Positions 49,668-59,471 are shown, counted from the first letter of the stretch. The stretch: DNA of 64,000 nucleotides from Rhodoferax potami (GCF_032193765.1 NZ_JAVBIJ010000001.1:558001-622000); one strand, 5' to 3'. The notes: generated by a model not told the origin, from the letters alone. Numbers and translations: made by a program.

Positions 49668-52606
49668 TGTCTGAAAACGCCGCCTCCGGTGATGCGGTCC
49701 CCCTGACTGAGCTGGACGGCTTGCGCACGGCCAATGCGTCGCTGGAGCGGGTGAACCGCCGCCAGTTCGATATGTTGCAGGCGCTTTTTTTGCACAGCCC
49801 GGCCGCCATTTCTTTGCAAAGTGTGGAAGATGGCCGGTTTGTGGATGTCAATATCCAATGGCAGCGGTTGACGGGCTACTCGTGGGAGCAAGCGACCTCA
49901 AGTACTTCACTGAGCTTGGGGTTCTGGCCGGATATCGAGTCCAGAAACCGCGCGCTGGCGGAGCTGGAGCAAGACCCCTCCCTCTCGGGCGTGGAAATCA
50001 ACTTCACCAACGCCCGCGGCGAAAACATGTTGCTGGAGTGGCGTGGCTCGGTCATGCAGATTGCGGGCGAGTCGTTCTTGCTGGCGTATTTGATCGACAT
50101 CACCGCGCAGCGAGTGGCCCAAGAGGCCGTGGTCGAGGGCGAGCATGCCTTGCAGGAGGCCAATGACGACTTGCGCGGACAGGTGGAGTTGTACGAAGAA
50201 ACCGAAAAACTGGCCCAAGCGGGCCATTGGATCGTGCCCCAGGGCCATTCCATACCGCGGTGGTCCCGGGGCCTGTTTCAGATGGCACGGATCCCATGGA
50301 CTGAAAAGATAGGCCCTGATGTTTGGGAAACTGGCCTGCACAAAGATGACCGGGCGAGCTACCTCGCAGCGCGTGAGGCCATGGATGGCCGGTTGGCAGA
50401 GTTCCGGTGGACTTGCCGCGACGGCGATGTGCGCTGGTGGCGCAGCCGCATGCACCGTTACCACCGTCAGGATGGAAGCTATGTGGATTTCGGTGTCGTC
50501 CAGGACTTCACCGAAGAGGCATTGGCCGAGCAGGTGCTGCAGCAGCGTTTGGATGTGATTCAGCGCTTGACCAGCCGTTTGCCAGAGATGGTCTTTCAGT
50601 TCGAGATGTTCACCCGCGACAGTGGTCGCTTTGTGTTTGTGAGCGATGCGTGCAGTGACATTTTTGGCGTGACTCCGGAGGAGGCGCGTGCCAACCCCGC
50701 CAGCGTGTTCCGATTGGTGCATAGCGATGACATCATCCAAACGCTGAAGTCCATGAACGCCGCGGCATCGGACGCGACCACTTGGGCCCAGGAGTTCCGT
50801 ATCCGCCGGCGGGATGGCACGGTGCGCAGCCTGTTCGGCAAAGCGATTGTTTTTCTGGAGCCCACGGGCCGCTTTAATGCGTATGGCTCTCTGACCGATG
50901 TGACTGAGCACAAGGCCTCGTTGGCGGTGCTTCAGGAGAGCGAGGCCCGGTTCCGAGCGCTGACGGAGCTCTCCTCCGATTGGTACTGGGAGCAGGATGC
51001 TGACCACCGCTTCATTCGTTTTGACGGCGCCTTACAGGCCGGCAAGACCAAAACAGGGGAGCGGAATATCGGGCTGACCCGATGGGATGCCGGTGCGATC
51101 AACATGACAGACGCTGATTGGCAAGCCCATCGCGCCCTGCTGGATGCAAGGTTGCCTTTCTATGAGCTGGAGCTGTGTGACCACGATGCGGACGGCGTCG
51201 TGTTTTGGATCTCTGTCAGCGGCGCTCCCATTTTTGACTCGCATGGCGTGTTCAAGGGCTACCGGGGCATCGGACGGAGCATTACCGAGCGCAAGGCGGA
51301 CGAAGCCAAGATTGAGCGGCTCGCTTTTTACGATGTGCTCACTGATCTGCCGAACCGCAGGTTGCTGCAAGACCACTTGCAGTACGCAGTGGCGGCCTGC
51401 GCCCGCGGGCGCCTGCACGGAGCATTGCTGTTCATTGACTTGGACAACTTCAAAGACCTCAATGACACCCGGGGGCACGATGTCGGCGACCGGCTGCTCA
51501 CCCTGGTTGCCAGACGCCTGCAAGCCTGCGTCCGTGAATCCGACACAGTGGCCCGCCTGGGTGGGGATGAGTTCATTGTTCTGTTGCAGGACCTCGATGG
51601 CACCGCAGCCCAGGCTGGCCTCCAAGCCGAAGCGGTGGGGCAAAAAATCCTGCTCCAGTTGAATGCCCCGTATGACCTGCCCGGCGGCCCGCACCACAGC
51701 ACCCCCAGTGTGGGCATTGTGCTGATTCATGGGCAGCGCCAGTCGGTGGATGAGCTGCTCAAGCAAGCCGACTTGGCAATGTACGAGGCCAAAGCGGCGG
51801 GTCGTAATACGCTGCGGTTTTTCGATCCGGCCATGCAGTTGATGGTGGCCCAGCGCGCCGAGCTGGAGTCGGACCTCCGCCTCGGGCTGAAGCGCGGTGA
51901 GTTGATGTTGTATTACCAGCCCGTGGTGGATGCAAACAGAGCTGTGGTGGGTGCTGAGGCGCTGTTGCGCTGGCTCCATCCGGGGCGCGGTCTGGTGTCG
52001 CCATTGGAGTTTGTGCCGCTGGCAGAGCAGACCGGCTTGATCATTCCGGTGGGTGTGTGGGTGTTGCAGACGGCGTGTGCGCAGCTGGCGCAATGGGCTT
52101 CAGACCCTCTGAGTGCCCACCTGACCGTTGCGGTGAATGTGAGCGCCCGTCAGTTCCGCCAAGATGAGTTTGTGTCTCAAGTGCAGGGTGCGCTCCAGCA
52201 AACCGGAGCCGACCCCAAACTACTCAAGCTCGAGCTGACGGAGAGCCTGCTGCTCACCGACACCCAGGATGCCATCATGAAAATGGCCGCCCTCAGGAGT
52301 CTGGGCGTGCGCTTTGCGCTGGATGATTTTGGAACCGGCTATTCATCGCTGTCGTATTTGAAAATGCTGCCCTTGCAGCAGCTCAAAATCGACCAGTCAT
52401 TTGTGCGGGATGTGCTCACCGACCACAACGATGCGGCCATTGCCCGCACGGTGCTCGCCTTGGGGCGAAGCCTCGGCTTTGATGTGGTGGCCGAGGGGGT
52501 GGAAACCGAGGGGCAGCGCCAGTTCCTGCTAGATCAGGGCTGCACCTTGTTCCAGGGTTATCTGTTCGGCCGACCGGTGCCGGTGGCCGAGTTTCGCTTC
52601 AATTAA
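49667..52606 (+). CDS. Multi-PAS GGDEF-EAL protein (second of tandem pair)
   Basis: A 979-residue paralogue of the preceding protein, same domain order, with shared blocks such as '[10 protein letters not shown]', '[20 protein letters not shown]', '[11 protein letters not shown]', '[16 protein letters not shown]', '[15 protein letters not shown]' and '[12 protein letters not shown]'. The N-terminal PAS segments diverge most, suggesting different signals. The start ATG overlaps the upstream stop (TAATG), so the pair is translationally coupled. RxxD inhibition site 'RESD' is present. Both cyclase and phosphodiesterase motifs are intact. It ends by overlapping the convergent suhB stop. Confidence 0.94.
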   Translation: MSENAASGDAVPLTELDGLRTANASLERVNRRQFDMLQALFLHSPAAISLQSVEDGRFVDVNIQWQRLTGYSWEQATSSTSLSLGFWPDIESRNRALAELEQDPSLSGVEINFTNARGENMLLEWRGSVMQIAGESFLLAYLIDITAQRVAQEAVVEGEHALQEANDDLRGQVELYEETEKLAQAGHWIVPQGHSIPRWSRGLFQMARIPWTEKIGPDVWETGLHKDDRASYLAAREAMDGRLAEFRWTCRDGDVRWWRSRMHRYHRQDGSYVDFGVVQDFTEEALAEQVLQQRLDVIQRLTSRLPEMVFQFEMFTRDSGRFVFVSDACSDIFGVTPEEARANPASVFRLVHSDDIIQTLKSMNAAASDATTWAQEFRIRRRDGTVRSLFGKAIVFLEPTGRFNAYGSLTDVTEHKASLAVLQESEARFRALTELSSDWYWEQDADHRFIRFDGALQAGKTKTGERNIGLTRWDAGAINMTDADWQAHRALLDARLPFYELELCDHDADGVVFWISVSGAPIFDSHGVFKGYRGIGRSITERKADEAKIERLAFYDVLTDLPNRRLLQDHLQYAVAACARGRLHGALLFIDLDNFKDLNDTRGHDVGDRLLTLVARRLQACVRESDTVARLGGDEFIVLLQDLDGTAAQAGLQAEAVGQKILLQLNAPYDLPGGPHHSTPSVGIVLIHGQRQSVDELLKQADLAMYEAKAAGRNTLRFFDPAMQLMVAQRAELESDLRLGLKRGELMLYYQPVVDANRAVVGAEALLRWLHPGRGLVSPLEFVPLAEQTGLIIPVGVWVLQTACAQLAQWASDPLSAHLTVAVNVSARQFRQDEFVSQVQGALQQTGADPKLLKLELTESLLLTDTQDAIMKMAALRSLGVRFALDDFGTGYSSLSYLKMLPLQQLKIDQSFVRDVLTDHNDAAIARTVLALGRSLGFDVVAEGVETEGQRQFLLDQGCTLFQGYLFGRPVPVAEFRFN

Positions 52607-53517
52607 AAGGGGGCGTCTTCGCCGCTTGCAGCGGGTGCTGCTGGCTCAGGGGCGACCGGGTTGTCGGCTTCGATGGCAGCCTGACGTAGCGCCGCTTTTT
52701 CGCCGGCAGGGGCGAACTTGCTGTACTTGCCCAAAAGGCTGACCAACTGACCGTAGACGCGCGGGTTGCCGGCCAGGCACTCGTGCTGCTCCAGGAAATC
52801 AGCTTCACCGGTGAAGTTGCCTACCAGTCCACCGGCTTCGGTAACCAGCAAAGAGCCAGCTGCCACATCCCAAGGTTGCAGGCCGAGCTCAAAGAAGCCT
52901 TCGGTATAGCCGGCGGCCACATAGGCCAAATCGAGCGCAGCAGCGCCGGGGCGGCGCAGGCCAGCGGTGCGTTGCATCACATCGCCCATCATTTGCAGGT
53001 ATTGGTTGAAGTTGTCACCCTGGCGGAAGGGGAAGCCGGTGGAAATCAGCGACTCTTTGAGCTGGGTGCGCTTGGAGACGCGGATGCGGCGGTCGTTCAG
53101 GTAAGCGCCACGGCCCTTGGTGGCGGTAAACAGGTCGTTGCGGGTGGGGTCGTACACCACGGCTTGCTCGACCTTGCCGCGCACCGCCAGAGCAATGCTC
53201 ACGCAGTACACCGGCAGGCCGTGGATGAAGTTGGTGGTGCCGTCCAGCGGATCGATGATCCAGACGTATTCAGAGTCGCGGGCGCCGAATTCGCTGCCCG
53301 ATTCTTCGGCGAGGATGCCGTGGCCGGGGTAGGCCGTCAGCAGGGTTTCTATGATCGCTTGCTCTGCAGCCTTGTCCACTTCAGTGACAAAGTCGTTGGC
53401 TTTTTTCTGTGACACGCGAACGGATTCGATGTCCAGCGCAGCGCGGTTGATGATGGAACCGGCGGTGCGGGCGGCCTTGATGGCCACGTTGGCCATGGGG
53501 TGCAGATTGAGCGTCAT
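52603..53517 (-). CDS. suhB: Inositol-1-monophosphatase (SuhB)
   Basis: A 304-residue Mg-dependent phosphatase with the family motifs '[18 protein letters not shown]', '[10 protein letters not shown]' (metal Glu), '[17 protein letters not shown]' (metal Asp pair) and '[19 protein letters not shown]' (metal Asp). In relatives SuhB also joins the ribosomal-RNA antitermination complex. The ATG at 53515-53517 ('[18 protein letters not shown]') is used; the extra 41 upstream codons are rejected because the family starts here. The C-terminal tail rich in alanine and proline ('[18 protein letters not shown]') is an extension. Confidence 0.94.
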   Translation of the reverse strand: MTLNLHPMANVAIKAARTAGSIINRAALDIESVRVSQKKANDFVTEVDKAAEQAIIETLLTAYPGHGILAEESGSEFGARDSEYVWIIDPLDGTTNFIHGLPVYCVSIALAVRGKVEQAVVYDPTRNDLFTATKGRGAYLNDRRIRVSKRTQLKESLISTGFPFRQGDNFNQYLQMMGDVMQRTAGLRRPGAAALDLAYVAAGYTEGFFELGLQPWDVAAGSLLVTEAGGLVGNFTGEADFLEQHECLAGNPRVYGQLVSLLGKYSKFAPAGEKAALRQAAIEADNPVAPEPAAPAASGEDAPF

Positions 53518-53649
53518 AAATTGTGGGGGAAGAACTGGAAGGACCGCTTGGCGATGCAGGCGGCGACAATAGGTGCATTTTAACGGTTCGGCTTTGGTTG
53601 CGCACCCTATCTTTGTGCGGTTGCAGCAATTTGGCCTCATTCAGTCTGC

Positions 53650-54489
53650 ATGCACACCCGATTTATCCTCATTAATACCAGCCACGCGGGCAATGTGGGC
53701 GCCGCTGCCCGCGCCATCAAAACGATGGGTTTCGACGATCTCGTGTTGGTCGCGCCCCGCTGGCCCAATGTGTTGCGCCGGGAAGAAACCATTCAGCGCG
53801 CCAGCGGCGCCTTGGATGTGCTGGACAAGTGCCGCATCGTTGACACTCTGGACGAGGCGCTGGATGGCATCACCCATTTGTGCGCCACGGCCATGACCCC
53901 GCGGGACTTCGGGCCGCCCACCACTACGCCACGAGAGCACTTTGAAGCGCTATCAAAAAAAGAGCTGCTCGCGCAGACGCCATCGGCGCCGGGCAATGAT
54001 TTGGCATCTGAACCTGCAGTGCAGGGGCAACAAGGCATCGGCTTTTTGTTCGGCTCCGAGCGCTTCGGCATGCGCAATGAAGACGTCTACCGCTGCCACG
54101 TCTGCCTGTCCATTCCCAGTAATCCGTCCTTCGGCTCCCTCAATATCGGCGCGGCCCTGCAGGTCATTGCCTATGAGTGGCGCTTGGCCTTGGGTGGTTT
54201 TGGAGTTCAGTCTCCTTTCGCTCCGTCACACCTGGCCGATGCAGCGCAGGTAACGGGCATGCTGACGCATCTGGAGCAGTCGCTCGTGCAGCTGGGGTTT
54301 CTCGATCCTGCGGCGCCCAAAAAACTGATGCCCCGGCTCAATGCCCTGTTCAACCGGGCGCAGGTCACGCAAGAGGAAATCCACATCCTGCGGGGCATTG
54401 CCAAGGCCATCCTGCAGCAAAACCCGCAATTGCCTGCCCGCAGTGCGGATTTGGTGGCGATAGACGGCAAGCCGGTCTTGAAGGGATAG
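53650..54489 (+). CDS. trmJ: tRNA 2'-O-methyltransferase TrmJ
   Basis: A 279-residue SPOUT-fold methyltransferase for position 32 of tRNA anticodon loops. Signatures: 'NTSHAGNVGAAARAIKTMGF', 'GFLFGSERFGMRNEDVYRC' and 'IPSNPSFGSLNIGAALQVIA'. The segment between 'TPRE' and 'IGFLFG' is about 33 residues against about 13 in E. coli TrmJ as I recall it, and its start (about residue 99-113) matches the window's repeat. Divergent from suhB with a 132-base gap. Confidence 0.92.
   Translation: MHTRFILINTSHAGNVGAAARAIKTMGFDDLVLVAPRWPNVLRREETIQRASGALDVLDKCRIVDTLDEALDGITHLCATAMTPRDFGPPTTTPREHFEALSKKELLAQTPSAPGNDLASEPAVQGQQGIGFLFGSERFGMRNEDVYRCHVCLSIPSNPSFGSLNIGAALQVIAYEWRLALGGFGVQSPFAPSHLADAAQVTGMLTHLEQSLVQLGFLDPAAPKKLMPRLNALFNRAQVTQEEIHILRGIAKAILQQNPQLPARSADLVAIDGKPVLKG
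53948..53990 (-). repeat. Repeat relative G5, in frame inside trmJ
   Basis: CGCTATCAAAAAAAGAGCTG, then CTCGCGCAGACGCCATCGGC and GCC match the reverse-oriented repeat in order (GCTATCAAAA, GAGCT, CTCGCGCA, GGCGC). Compare R7, which has GCTATCAAAA-TGTGAGCT-ACTCGCGCA. It encodes 'ALSKKELLAQTPSAPG' in the loop between the two SPOUT halves, where the protein is longer than E. coli TrmJ. Confidence 0.65.
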
Positions 54490-54498
54490 ACTGCCGCT

Positions 54499-55272
54499 AT
54501 GTTTGCCCGCATCCGATCCGACATCCAGTGCATCCTTGACCGTGACCCCGCTGCCCGCAGTACCTGGGAGGTCATCACCTGTTATCCCGGCCTGCACGCG
54601 GTGGTGTTGCACCGTCTTGCGCATTGGTTCTGGACCCACGGCCTGAAGTGGCTGGGGCGCTTTACTTCCCACATTGCCCGCTTTCTGACCGGGATTGAAA
54701 TTCACCCCGGGGCCAAGCTGGGTGAGCGCGTCTTTTTTGACCACGCCATGGGCGCGGTGGTGGGGGAGACGGCCGAGATCGGCGACGGTTGCACGATTTA
54801 TCAGGGCGTGACCTTGGGCGGCACCAGCCTGTACAAGGGCGCCAAGCGCCACCCCACACTGGGCAAAGACGTGGTGGTGAGTGCCGGTGCCAAAGTGCTG
54901 GGTGGTTTTGAAGTGGGTGACGGCGCCAAAATCGGCAGCAACGCCGTCGTCATCAAACCGGTGCCGGCAGGGGCGACAGCGGTGGGCATTCCGGCGCGCA
55001 TCATCCCCAGCAAAGAGGGTATGAGTGCGGATGTGACCACCCAAGACCGCAAGTTCACCGCCTATGGCATCACCCAGGACGACGACCCGGTGAGCCAGGC
55101 TCTGCGCGGCCTGGTGGACAGCGCCTCTGGCCAAGACCACCAGATAGCGATGTTGTGGAAAGCCGTCGAGCAACTGTCAGCGCGCCTGGCAGACAGCGAC
55201 TGCGTGCCCAAAGACGCGGCCCGCAAAGAGTGCTTTGAGGCCGCGAAAATCAACGAGCTCATCGGGAAATAA
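54499..55272 (+). CDS. cysE: Serine O-acetyltransferase
   Basis: A 257-residue left-handed beta-helix acetyltransferase making O-acetylserine for cysteine synthesis. Hexapeptide signatures: 'EIHPGAKLGERVFFDHAMGA', 'EIGDGCTIYQGVTLGGTSLY', 'KRHPTLGKDVVVSAGAKVLG' and 'IGSNAVVIKPVPAGATAVG'. The catalytic histidine and aspartate are in 'FFDHAMGAVVG' and nearby. It lies nine bases after trmJ, likely one operon. The tail after about residue 185 is longer than in compact forms. Confidence 0.93.
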   Translation: MFARIRSDIQCILDRDPAARSTWEVITCYPGLHAVVLHRLAHWFWTHGLKWLGRFTSHIARFLTGIEIHPGAKLGERVFFDHAMGAVVGETAEIGDGCTIYQGVTLGGTSLYKGAKRHPTLGKDVVVSAGAKVLGGFEVGDGAKIGSNAVVIKPVPAGATAVGIPARIIPSKEGMSADVTTQDRKFTAYGITQDDDPVSQALRGLVDSASGQDHQIAMLWKAVEQLSARLADSDCVPKDAARKECFEAAKINELIGK

Positions 55273-55280
55273 GGAACACC

Positions 55281-55356
55281 CCCGAGCGGCTTTGCCGCCT
55301 CCCCCTTGCAGGGGGCAACACCAGCAGGCTGGCGGAGCCAGACCTGCGGTGTTTTT
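55281..55356. terminator. Repeat-like triple hairpin, bidirectional terminator between cysE and mogA
   Basis: Three hairpins follow in a row: GCGGCTTTGCCGC, CCCCCTTGCAGGGGG, and a long one at 55317-55353 in which AACACC pairs with GGTGTT, GCAGG with CCTGC and CTGGC with GCCAG, closed by a T-run to 55356. It looks like a known type of GC-rich intergenic repeat in Comamonadaceae (from memory) and sits between convergent genes. Confidence 0.75.
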
Positions 55357-55388
55357 GGGTTAAGACACGCGCGCCGAATAGGTGGCGC

Positions 55389-55994
55389 TTACCGAAACGA
55401 AGAGCTTCCTAAGTCCTGCGTCGGGCGGATGGCGCTTTTGGGGCGGAAGGCCTTGCAGACGGTATCTACGGTGTCGATGTACGGGCCACCGATCAAGTCC
55501 ACGCAGTAAGGTACGGCAGCAAAGATGCCGGGTACCACTTGCTTGCCCTCGGCGTCCTTCACGCCTTCCAGGGTTTCTGCAATCGCCTTGGGTTGGCCGG
55601 GCAGGTTGATGATGAGTGTCTGGTCGCGGATGACGGCGACCTGGCGCGACAAAATCGCCGTGGGCACAAAGTTCAGGCTGATAGCGCGCATTTGCTCGCC
55701 AAAGCCCGGCATCTGCTTGTGTGCGACTGCCAGTGTGGCTTCCGGCGTAACGTCCCGCAGTGCAGGGCCAGTGCCGCCGGTGGTCAGCACCAGGGCGCAG
55801 CGCGCGTCCACCAGTGCGATCAAGGTGTCCTCGATCGTGCTTTGGTCGTCGGCAATCAAGCGGGTTTCAAACACCACCGGGTTCTGCACCGCGCGGCTGA
55901 TCCAGTCTTGCAGCGCCGGTATGCCCTTGTCCTCATAGACGCCAGCAGAGGCCCTGTCGCTGATAGATACCAAGCCGATGCGCACCTCATCCAT
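55389..55994 (-). CDS. mogA: Molybdopterin adenylyltransferase MogA
   Basis: A 201-residue enzyme activating molybdopterin with AMP for molybdenum insertion. Signatures: 'RIGLVSISDRASAGVYEDKG', 'LVLTTGGTGPALRDVTPEAT' and 'LIINLPGQPKAIAETL'. The ATG at 55994 matches other MogA starts. A TTG at 56009 has a better-spaced AAGGAG and overlaps the darP stop, so a five-residue-longer form is possible. It would serve the nitrate reductase encoded at the window's right end. Confidence 0.93.
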   Translation of the reverse strand: MDEVRIGLVSISDRASAGVYEDKGIPALQDWISRAVQNPVVFETRLIADDQSTIEDTLIALVDARCALVLTTGGTGPALRDVTPEATLAVAHKQMPGFGEQMRAISLNFVPTAILSRQVAVIRDQTLIINLPGQPKAIAETLEGVKDAEGKQVVPGIFAAVPYCVDLIGGPYIDTVDTVCKAFRPKSAIRPTQDLGSSSFR

Positions 55995-56005
55995 CGCGCG
56001 ACCGT

Positions 56006-56662
56006 TCAATCCTCATCTCCTTCGTCATCCTTGGCAGCCGCATCTTGCTTCGATGCTTCCTGGTGGGCCAGCAGGGACTCACGCACGAGTTGAAAAATTT
56101 CGCGGTACGAGCGGCCGTGGCGGATCGCTTCGCCGGGTTTTTCGGGTTTGGCGTCTTTGCGAGCCTGGCGGACCAGAGCCCGCAATTGCTGGCTGTCGGT
56201 GTCTGGGCTCAGATTGAGCCACTGGCCGACGGCATCGTCATCGGCAATCAGCCGGTCGCGCCATTGTTCGGCCTGGTGGAGCACCATGGTTTCTTGGACC
56301 GACGGCATGTGCTGTTCTTCGAGCGCTGCGCGGATCTGGTCCCATTTGGCCGGGTCGAGTTTGCGCATCAGCTTGCCGATGAACTGCATCTGGCGGCGTT
56401 TGCCCTCAAAGTTGGTGATGCGTTTGGCTTCCGCCACGCCTTCCACCAACCGGTCGGGCAGTTCTAGTTTGATCATCAATTCGGCGCGCATGTTCAGCAG
56501 GTCTTCACCCAGCTTTTGCAATGCGTCGCTTTCTTTTTTGAGGTCGGTGCGGGTCGGTTCATCCGTGCCCTTGAGTTCGCGCTTGTACTCCAGATCGAGT
56601 GCGCTGCCTTCGGCAACGAACAAGCCCCGGACGTAATAGCCCTTTTTTAGTTTGCGTGACAT
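56006..56662 (-). CDS. darP: Ribosome-associated protein DarP/YjgA
   Basis: A 218-residue DUF615 protein that in relatives takes part in late 50S assembly. Signatures: 'MSRKLKKGYYVRGLFV', 'DALQKLGEDLLNMRAELM', 'RLVEGVAEAKRITNFEGKRR', 'QMQFIGKLMRKLDPAKWDQI' and an acidic tail 'AAAKDDEGDED'. An in-frame ATG two codons upstream (56668) is equally possible. It lies upstream of mogA and is divergent from pmbA with a 23-base gap, so their promoters overlap. Confidence 0.93.
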   Translation of the reverse strand: MSRKLKKGYYVRGLFVAEGSALDLEYKRELKGTDEPTRTDLKKESDALQKLGEDLLNMRAELMIKLELPDRLVEGVAEAKRITNFEGKRRQMQFIGKLMRKLDPAKWDQIRAALEEQHMPSVQETMVLHQAEQWRDRLIADDDAVGQWLNLSPDTDSQQLRALVRQARKDAKPEKPGEAIRHGRSYREIFQLVRESLLAHQEASKQDAAAKDDEGDED

Positions 56663-56685
56663 AGCCAAGTATCATATCCGTCGCC

Positions 56686-58098
56686 ATGAAGAAACCCACC
56701 TCCGCCCGTCCCCAGCCCTCCACACCCTCCGTAAAACCCGCTGACAGCGGTTTCGCCTACACCCGCGCTTTTTTCGAAACCCGCGTGGATGCTGCGTTGG
56801 CCCACGCCAAAAAACTGGGTGCCAGCGATGCCGGGGCCGAGGTGTCGGAAGGTTGTGGCCTGAGCGTTTCCGTTCGCAATGGCGAACTCGAAAATGTGGA
56901 GCGCAACCGGGATAAGTCCTTGGGCGTCACGGTCTACCTCGGCAACCGCCGGGGTAACGCCAGCACCTCTGATTTTTCGGATGCGGCGATTGAGCAGACG
57001 GTGCGTGCCGCCTATGACATCGCCCGTTTTACGGCAGAAGACCCGTTTGCCAGCCTGCCCGATGCGGACGATATCGTGCCGGTCTCCGAGCGCGAACGCG
57101 AGTTGGATTTGTTTTTCCCATGGGCCGTGACCAGTGAGCAGGCTGCTGCCCTCGCGCTGGAATGCGAAGCCGCCGCACTGGGTGTGAGCAAGCGCATTAC
57201 CAATAGCGAAGGCGCGGCGGTATCTGCGCAGCAGTCGCATTTCTTCAGTGCACACACCCGCGGATTCCGGGGTGGCTATGCTTCTTCCCGCCATTCGTAT
57301 TCGGTCTCGCCGATTGCCGGCAAAGGCAAGGATATGCAGCGCGACGCATGGTTCAGCTCCATGCGCTCAGCGGACGAATTGGCATCGCCCCAAGCGGTGG
57401 GTCGCTATGCGGCAGAGCGCGCATTGAGCCGCTTGAAGGCCCGCAAGATCGCCACCGTAGAGTGCCCTGTGCTGTTTGAATCGCCGTTGGCAGCCGGTTT
57501 GTTGGGCGCTTTTGTCCAAGCTGTCAGTGGTGGAGCCCTTTACCGCAAGAGTACCTTTCTGCTCGACTCGTTGGGCAAGCAAGTGCTGCCCAAGCACATC
57601 GACATTCAGGAAGACCCGTTTGTGTTGCGCGGCAAGGGCAGCTCCCCATTCGACGACGAGGGTGTGCGTGTGCAGCCCCGTAAAGTGGTGGAAGCTGGCC
57701 GGGTGCAGGGCTACTTTTTAAGCAGCTACTCCGCCCGCAAACTGGGAATGCGCACCACTGGCAACTCCGGTGGCTCCCATAATTTGACCTTTACCTCCCG
57801 CTTGACCAAGGCGGGCGATGACCTCGATGCCATGCTGCAAAAGCTCGGTACCGGCCTGTTTGTCACGGAGTTGATGGGGCAAGGCGTGAACTACGTCACG
57901 GGCGATTACAGCCGTGGCGCCAGCGGTTTTTGGGTCGAGAACGGGCGCATTGCCTATCCGGTCCATGAAATCACCATCGCCGGCAATATGAAAGACATGC
58001 TCAAAGGCATTGAGGCAGTCGGCGCCGACGCCTACAACTACGGAGCCAAAACTGTGGGCTCTGTGCTGCTGAATCGCATGAAAGTGGCAGGTAGCTGA
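56686..58098 (+). CDS. pmbA: TldE/PmbA metalloprotease-like protein
   Basis: A 470-residue member of the TldD/TldE family, which in E. coli processes microcin B17 and the CcdA antitoxin. Signatures: 'VSEGCGLSVSVRNGELENVE', 'GVTVYLGNRRGNASTSDFSD', 'GTGLFVTELMGQGVNYVTGD' and 'GFWVENGRIAYPVHEITIAG'. The partner TldD is not in the window. The first 20 residues are an extra, proline-rich tail. Followed by a DUF4399 gene in 11 bases. Confidence 0.92.
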   Translation: MKKPTSARPQPSTPSVKPADSGFAYTRAFFETRVDAALAHAKKLGASDAGAEVSEGCGLSVSVRNGELENVERNRDKSLGVTVYLGNRRGNASTSDFSDAAIEQTVRAAYDIARFTAEDPFASLPDADDIVPVSERERELDLFFPWAVTSEQAAALALECEAAALGVSKRITNSEGAAVSAQQSHFFSAHTRGFRGGYASSRHSYSVSPIAGKGKDMQRDAWFSSMRSADELASPQAVGRYAAERALSRLKARKIATVECPVLFESPLAAGLLGAFVQAVSGGALYRKSTFLLDSLGKQVLPKHIDIQEDPFVLRGKGSSPFDDEGVRVQPRKVVEAGRVQGYFLSSYSARKLGMRTTGNSGGSHNLTFTSRLTKAGDDLDAMLQKLGTGLFVTELMGQGVNYVTGDYSRGASGFWVENGRIAYPVHEITIAGNMKDMLKGIEAVGADAYNYGAKTVGSVLLNRMKVAGS

Positions 58099-58108
58099 AA
58101 GGGTATTT

Positions 58109-58906
58109 ATGCGGCGATTTGCAGTCGGAGTAGGGGCCCTGGCGCTATTTGCCGGGCAACTGGCATGGTCTCAAACTCCAGCAAATACCACCCGCACCTT
58201 GCACCCGTGGCAAGCGCCCATGCCTGCCGGCAACGCAGAAGCGTATTTCACCAACCTCAAGTCCGGGGACCGGATTGAAACCCCTTATGTCTTGAAGTTC
58301 GGCTTGTCCGGTGGCTGGGGTCTGGCGCCTATCTCCAAGCCCATGGGGGGCAAAAGCGGCCACCACCATTTGCTGGTGAATCGTGATTTGCCACTGGATT
58401 TCAAGGCGGCGCTCCCCTTTAACGAGCAGTACATCCACTTTGGCAAAGGCCAAATGGAAACCGTGCTCACGCTGGCCCCGGGAACCTACACCTTGCGGAT
58501 GCTGTTGGCCGATGACAAGCATCTACCCCATTTCGTGTACAGCAAGCCGCTGAAGGTCACGATCACCAAGAAAAACGCCGTAGACCCCAAATCTTTGGTC
58601 AAGCCCGGGTTGGCATTGATGCTGTCTGAGGGGGAGCAAAAGCCGCCATTCCGGGTGCAGTTCCATGCTTCCGGCTTGAATGTCGGCCATGCCGCACAGC
58701 AGGAAAAAGACACGGGCCATTTCAAGCTCACCGTCACCAGCAAGACGGGCGCGGTGGCTGAAATGGACTTTGCGGAGGGACAAACCGAAGCATGGTTGGC
58801 CCCGCCCGCCGGGGATTACACCCTCAAGCTGGACTTCGTCGACAACCTGAATCCCCAGCAAGTGTTGACAGGGCCGGTCACGGCCACTGTCAAAGTGAAG
58901 CCTTAG
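58109..58906 (+). CDS. Secreted DUF4399 protein
   Basis: A 265-residue periplasmic protein with signal 'FAVGVGALALFAGQLAWS'. The two halves both look like beta-sandwiches; the first has the DUF4399 core 'LSGGWGLAPISKPMGGKSGH', then 'HHLLVNRDLPLDF' and 'TLAPGTYTLRMLLADDKHLP', the second resembles it less. Function unknown. The three histidines in 'GKSGHHHLLVN' might bind metal. It ends by overlapping the convergent yqeY stop (TAG/TAA, 58903-58906). Confidence 0.85.
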   Translation: MRRFAVGVGALALFAGQLAWSQTPANTTRTLHPWQAPMPAGNAEAYFTNLKSGDRIETPYVLKFGLSGGWGLAPISKPMGGKSGHHHLLVNRDLPLDFKAALPFNEQYIHFGKGQMETVLTLAPGTYTLRMLLADDKHLPHFVYSKPLKVTITKKNAVDPKSLVKPGLALMLSEGEQKPPFRVQFHASGLNVGHAAQQEKDTGHFKLTVTSKTGAVAEMDFAEGQTEAWLAPPAGDYTLKLDFVDNLNPQQVLTGPVTATVKVKP

Positions 58907-59349
58907 CCCGCCAGTGCGGCCTTGACGGCTGCGGACACGGTGCCCATTTCGGCCTTGCCGGCCAATTTGGTTTTGACTGCACCCATGACCTTGCCCATGT
59001 CGCCGGGGCCGGAGGCACCCAGTTCTGCCACGATGGCCTTGACTTCCGCCAGCACCTCGTCCGCGCTCATGCGCTGTGGCAAATAGGTTTGCAACACTTT
59101 CATTTCAGCCGCTTCTTTGTCAGCCAGCTCTTGGCGTTCCGCTTTCACGAAGGCCTCAATCGAGTCCTTGCGTTGCTTGATCAGTTTGTCGACGATGGCG
59201 ACCACCATGGCGTCGTCCAGCTCCACGCGCTCATCGACTTCCTTTTGTTTCAAGGCGGCCAGCAGCAGGCGGATAGTGCCCAGGCGCTCGCTGTCTTTGG
59301 CGCGCATGGCGGTTTTCATGTCTTCGGTGATCTGGTCTTTGAGGGACAT
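58903..59349 (-). CDS. YqeY/GatB-C-terminal-domain protein
   Basis: A 148-residue helical protein of the GatB/YqeY family: 'LKDQITEDMKTAMRAKDSER', 'LGTIRLLLAALKQKEVDER', 'FVKAERQELADKEAAEMKVL', 'YLPQRMSADEVLAEV' and 'GPGDMGKVMGAVKTKLAG'. It resembles the GatB tail that binds tRNA; free versions have no settled role. In proteobacteria it commonly follows rpsU, as here (terminator hairpin between). Confidence 0.92.
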   Translation of the reverse strand: MSLKDQITEDMKTAMRAKDSERLGTIRLLLAALKQKEVDERVELDDAMVVAIVDKLIKQRKDSIEAFVKAERQELADKEAAEMKVLQTYLPQRMSADEVLAEVKAIVAELGASGPGDMGKVMGAVKTKLAGKAEMGTVSAAVKAALAG

Positions 59350-59393
59350 AGCGGTGCTTCCTGAGAGTGAAACAAAAGGGGGGAATTCAAAAT

Positions 59394-59432
59394 GAAAAAA
59401 AGCCCGCCTGAGCGTCCCCGGGCGAGCTTTTG
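59394..59432 (-). terminator. Hairpin terminator after rpsU
   Basis: AAAAGCCCGCC (59397-59408) and GGGCGAGCTTTT (59419-59431) pair with one mismatch around GAGCGTCC. On the minus strand the stem ends in a run of T, between rpsU and yqeY. It probably attenuates transcription into yqeY. Confidence 0.75.
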
Positions 59433-59471
59433 TGGGCTGCGTAGCTCGTGAGAGCGACCAAGCCGCGAAGA

